Source of the DNA: Rhodospirillaceae bacterium
GTDB lineage: Bacteria; Pseudomonadota; Alphaproteobacteria; MPNO01; UBA2964
Direction: 5' to 3'
NCBI GenBank assembly: GCA_018660305.1
Contig: JABJKO010000069.1
Coordinates: 1-13,811, forward strand
DNA: 13,811 nt
The notes below the pieces were generated by a model. The model worked only from the letters and a program-made list of their open reading frames with translations, was not told the origin of the DNA and ran no database searches. The translations under genes and the position numbers were made by a program. Within the stretch, counting starts at the first letter, position 1. Each line of letters begins with the position of its first letter. This document shows, in pieces, positions 12,086 through 13,811 of this stretch.

Positions 12086-13624
12086 TTATTTGTCGACCGT
12101 AATGAGCCAGCCATAGACGAAATGATCCGGCCGCACATCGATATTGACTCCTTTGGCAACGCCATACTGGATTTTTTGATGCCACAGGAAATGTGCCGGT
12201 GCGTCGTCCAGAATTGCATTGATCGCCTCATTGAGGGTCTTCTTACGGTTCTCTACATTAAAGGTCGCCCGTTCTTTTTGGAGTAGCGCGTCTACTTTTC
12301 CGCTCGAGTAGCTGATCCGGGGCGCGATCCCGGTTTCGAAATACTGTGACAAAGCGGCTGACGGATCGACCATGCCGCCACGACCCATCATATAGAATGC
12401 CATCTTGCCCTTGCGTACGTTGGACCACAGTGTCGCCCATTCCGGCGTTTTCAGCTTGGCCTTGATGCCGACGGCATTGAGCATGGGTATCATGGCTTCG
12501 GCTACCTGCTTGTCGTTCACATACCGGTTGACCGGCGTAAAGAGTTCGACTTCGACGCCGTTCGGATAGCCGGCCTTCTTGACCAGATCGCGGGCTTTCG
12601 CCGGGTCATAACCGTAGGTTGGGCTGACGGTCTTCGGATAACCGAACTGAAGGGGGCCGAGCGGACCATTCAGCACGATTGCCTGATCGCGAAGCACTGC
12701 CTTGATGATTTTCTCGCGGTCGATGGCATAGCTTACGGCCTGACGCAGCGTCTTGTTGTCCCATGGCTTGAACTTCGGGTTCATGGCAAGGAACATCATC
12801 TCCACCGAGCCGGTCTCCACAATTCGCGTCTTCTTGGAGTTCCGCACGCGCGACAGCAAATGTGGCGGGATGAACTGTGCAATCTGGATCTCGCCGTTGA
12901 GTAGTGCGGTTACGCGCTGTTCCGATTCCTTCATAATCTGGAAAATGATCTCGTCTGGGTTATTAGCCTTGATGCCCGGCCAGTTCTTGTTCTTTTCGAT
13001 GACCACCCGTTCGCCGATGTTGAGCTTCTTGAGCTTGTAGGGCCCGAAACCATGGTGATATTTACGGTCCGCGGTCCTCGCGCCGTGCTTGTCGAACAGT
13101 TCCTTGCTGGTGATCATGATCCGGTCGAACACGAAGCTCAGCAAGGGCGCGGTCGGTTTATGGGTTGTCAGCTTGACGGTGTATTTGTCGACTGCCTCAG
13201 CTTTTTTGATCTTTTTGACGTTTTGCGTCTGCGCACTTCGGGGGTCGGTCCGGATGCGGTTGATGGAATGCACCACATCGGCCGATGTCAGTTCGGCCCC
13301 GCCATCGTGGCGCATGATGCCTTTTTTGAGCGTAAACACCCATGTATGGGGATCCGTGATTTTCCAGCTTTCCGCCAGCATCCCCACATATGCGGCTTTC
13401 TTGAAATCCCAGATGCCGAGACACCCGTAGACCTGGCACCAGAGAGCGTAACCGACCGCGACACTGTCGGCGTGCGGGTTATAGCCGGACAGCGTCTCCG
13501 TGATGCCCATTGTAATTCTGGATTTTGCGTTTACCTGATGCGCCGTGGCACCCGTCAACAGGAAAGTGATCGCTACAACACAAAGCGTGATGCAACGCGA
13601 TAACGATGACGTATGTCTCTGCAT
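12086..13624 (-). CDS. Periplasmic solute-binding protein, ABC transporter family 5 (dipeptide/nickel type)
   Basis: This 512-residue protein has a Sec signal peptide (basic start, hydrophobic core at about residues 11-24, cleavage near ATA-H at 28 or VNA-K at 33). No lipobox is seen; C11 and C15 lie inside the hydrophobic stretch. Family-5 features follow: the N-terminal GITETLSGYNPHA, the AESW-TWVFTLKKGIMRHDGG-LTSADVVHSI block at about residues 83-121, the mid block MNPKFKPWDNKTLRQAVSYAIDREKI and the VLRDQA-GPLGPLQFGYP segment. Members bind peptides, opines, nickel, or small organic ligands in the periplasm and deliver them to an ABC permease. GGGGAG (complement of 13631-13636) precedes the ATG. 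It appears to head the five-gene - strand operon. No permease or ATPase gene is present here, so its transporter is elsewhere. Its placement suggests it binds the compound that the operon degrades. Confidence 0.93.
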   Translation of the reverse strand: MQRHTSSLSRCITLCVVAITFLLTGATAHQVNAKSRITMGITETLSGYNPHADSVAVGYALWCQVYGCLGIWDFKKAAYVGMLAESWKITDPHTWVFTLKKGIMRHDGGAELTSADVVHSINRIRTDPRSAQTQNVKKIKKAEAVDKYTVKLTTHKPTAPLLSFVFDRIMITSKELFDKHGARTADRKYHHGFGPYKLKKLNIGERVVIEKNKNWPGIKANNPDEIIFQIMKESEQRVTALLNGEIQIAQFIPPHLLSRVRNSKKTRIVETGSVEMMFLAMNPKFKPWDNKTLRQAVSYAIDREKIIKAVLRDQAIVLNGPLGPLQFGYPKTVSPTYGYDPAKARDLVKKAGYPNGVEVELFTPVNRYVNDKQVAEAMIPMLNAVGIKAKLKTPEWATLWSNVRKGKMAFYMMGRGGMVDPSAALSQYFETGIAPRISYSSGKVDALLQKERATFNVENRKKTLNEAINAILDDAPAHFLWHQKIQYGVAKGVNIDVRPDHFVYGWLITVDK

Positions 13625-13811
13625 GATGATCTCCCCATTCTTTGACCGTGCGGCACGCTCTGGCGCCTGCTGTCACGGCTATCGAGTCATTCAATCGATT
13701 ATTTCTTATTGCCGAAATGGTATCCCTGATTACCTGTCAAAGAAACCGGCTATGTTCGTGCAAAACAGCAAGATGGTATCTCTGGGTGTTTGAGGCCAAA
13801 TTTCGATTGTG
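13625..13811 (-). promoter_or_regulatory. Upstream region of the solute-binding protein operon with a repeated 12-mer
   Basis: No gene is supported in these 187 bp. ATGGTATCCCTG (13717-13728) and ATGGTATCTCTG (13773-13784) are direct repeats, 11 of 12 bases identical and 56 bp apart, possibly regulator half-sites. TTGACA is present on the - strand (13740-13735), but no acceptable -10 hexamer lies 16-18 bp downstream. AATCGATT (13693-13700) is a short palindrome. A promoter for the operon must be here or further right; its position is not clear. Confidence 0.45.

Noticed and set aside
13735..13740. TTGACA as the -35 of the solute-binding protein operon
   Set aside because: The hexamers 16-18 bp downstream (ATTTCG, TTTCGG, TTCGGC) are poor -10 matches.

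Overview
The window reads as a catabolic accessory region of a proteobacterium, most likely an alphaproteobacterium. That assignment rests on moderately high G+C by eye, AGGAG-type ribosome binding sites, tightly overlapping genes, and the mix of a family-5 solute-binding protein with many hydrolases. It is an inference, not a phylogenetic result. No tRNA, rRNA, insertion sequence, CRISPR array or phage gene was seen. Thirteen protein genes cover almost all of the window, and one of them is cut by the left edge.

Region 1 (1-4592, + strand) holds the end of an FMN-dependent 2-hydroxy-acid dehydrogenase/oxidase, translationally coupled to two tandem, closely related thiamine-diphosphate (ThDP) enzymes. 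These resemble benzoylformate decarboxylase more than acetolactate synthase. A strong intrinsic terminator closes the unit. The order (2-hydroxy-acid oxidation, then 2-oxo-acid decarboxylation) parallels the mandelate pathway pair MdlB/MdlC, but the substrate is unknown.

Region 2 (4614-6170, - strand) is a MarR-type regulator followed by a secreted metallo-beta-lactamase-fold protein. Near-identical 18-bp palindromes lie upstream of each gene. One of them overlaps a good promoter, which suggests autoregulation and a small regulon.

Region 3 (6364-8691) is an epoxide-hydrolase/dehalogenase-like alpha/beta hydrolase (- strand) divergent from two VOC-superfamily genes (+ strand), the first of which resembles extradiol dioxygenases. 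The roughly 300-bp divergent spacer contains an 18-bp palindrome that may be an operator.

Region 4 (8702-13624, - strand) is a five-gene run. It starts with a periplasmic dipeptide/nickel-type solute-binding protein, followed after a strong intercistronic hairpin by an isochorismatase-like cysteine hydrolase, a serine alpha/beta hydrolase, an amidohydrolase of the ACMSD group and a dienelactone-hydrolase-like enzyme. The last three are coupled or nearly so.

Taken together the locus could import an organic compound (solute-binding protein), open a ring or cleave C-C bonds (VOC enzymes, alpha/beta hydrolases), remove amide and carboxyl groups (isochorismatase-like, ACMSD-like), and process 2-hydroxy/2-oxo acids (FMN and ThDP enzymes). 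This is inference from families and layout. Several enzymes have substitutions at positions that are normally conserved: FMN-phosphate arginines, two metal ligands in the MBL protein, and the first histidine of the amidohydrolase. The pathway may therefore not be a textbook one.
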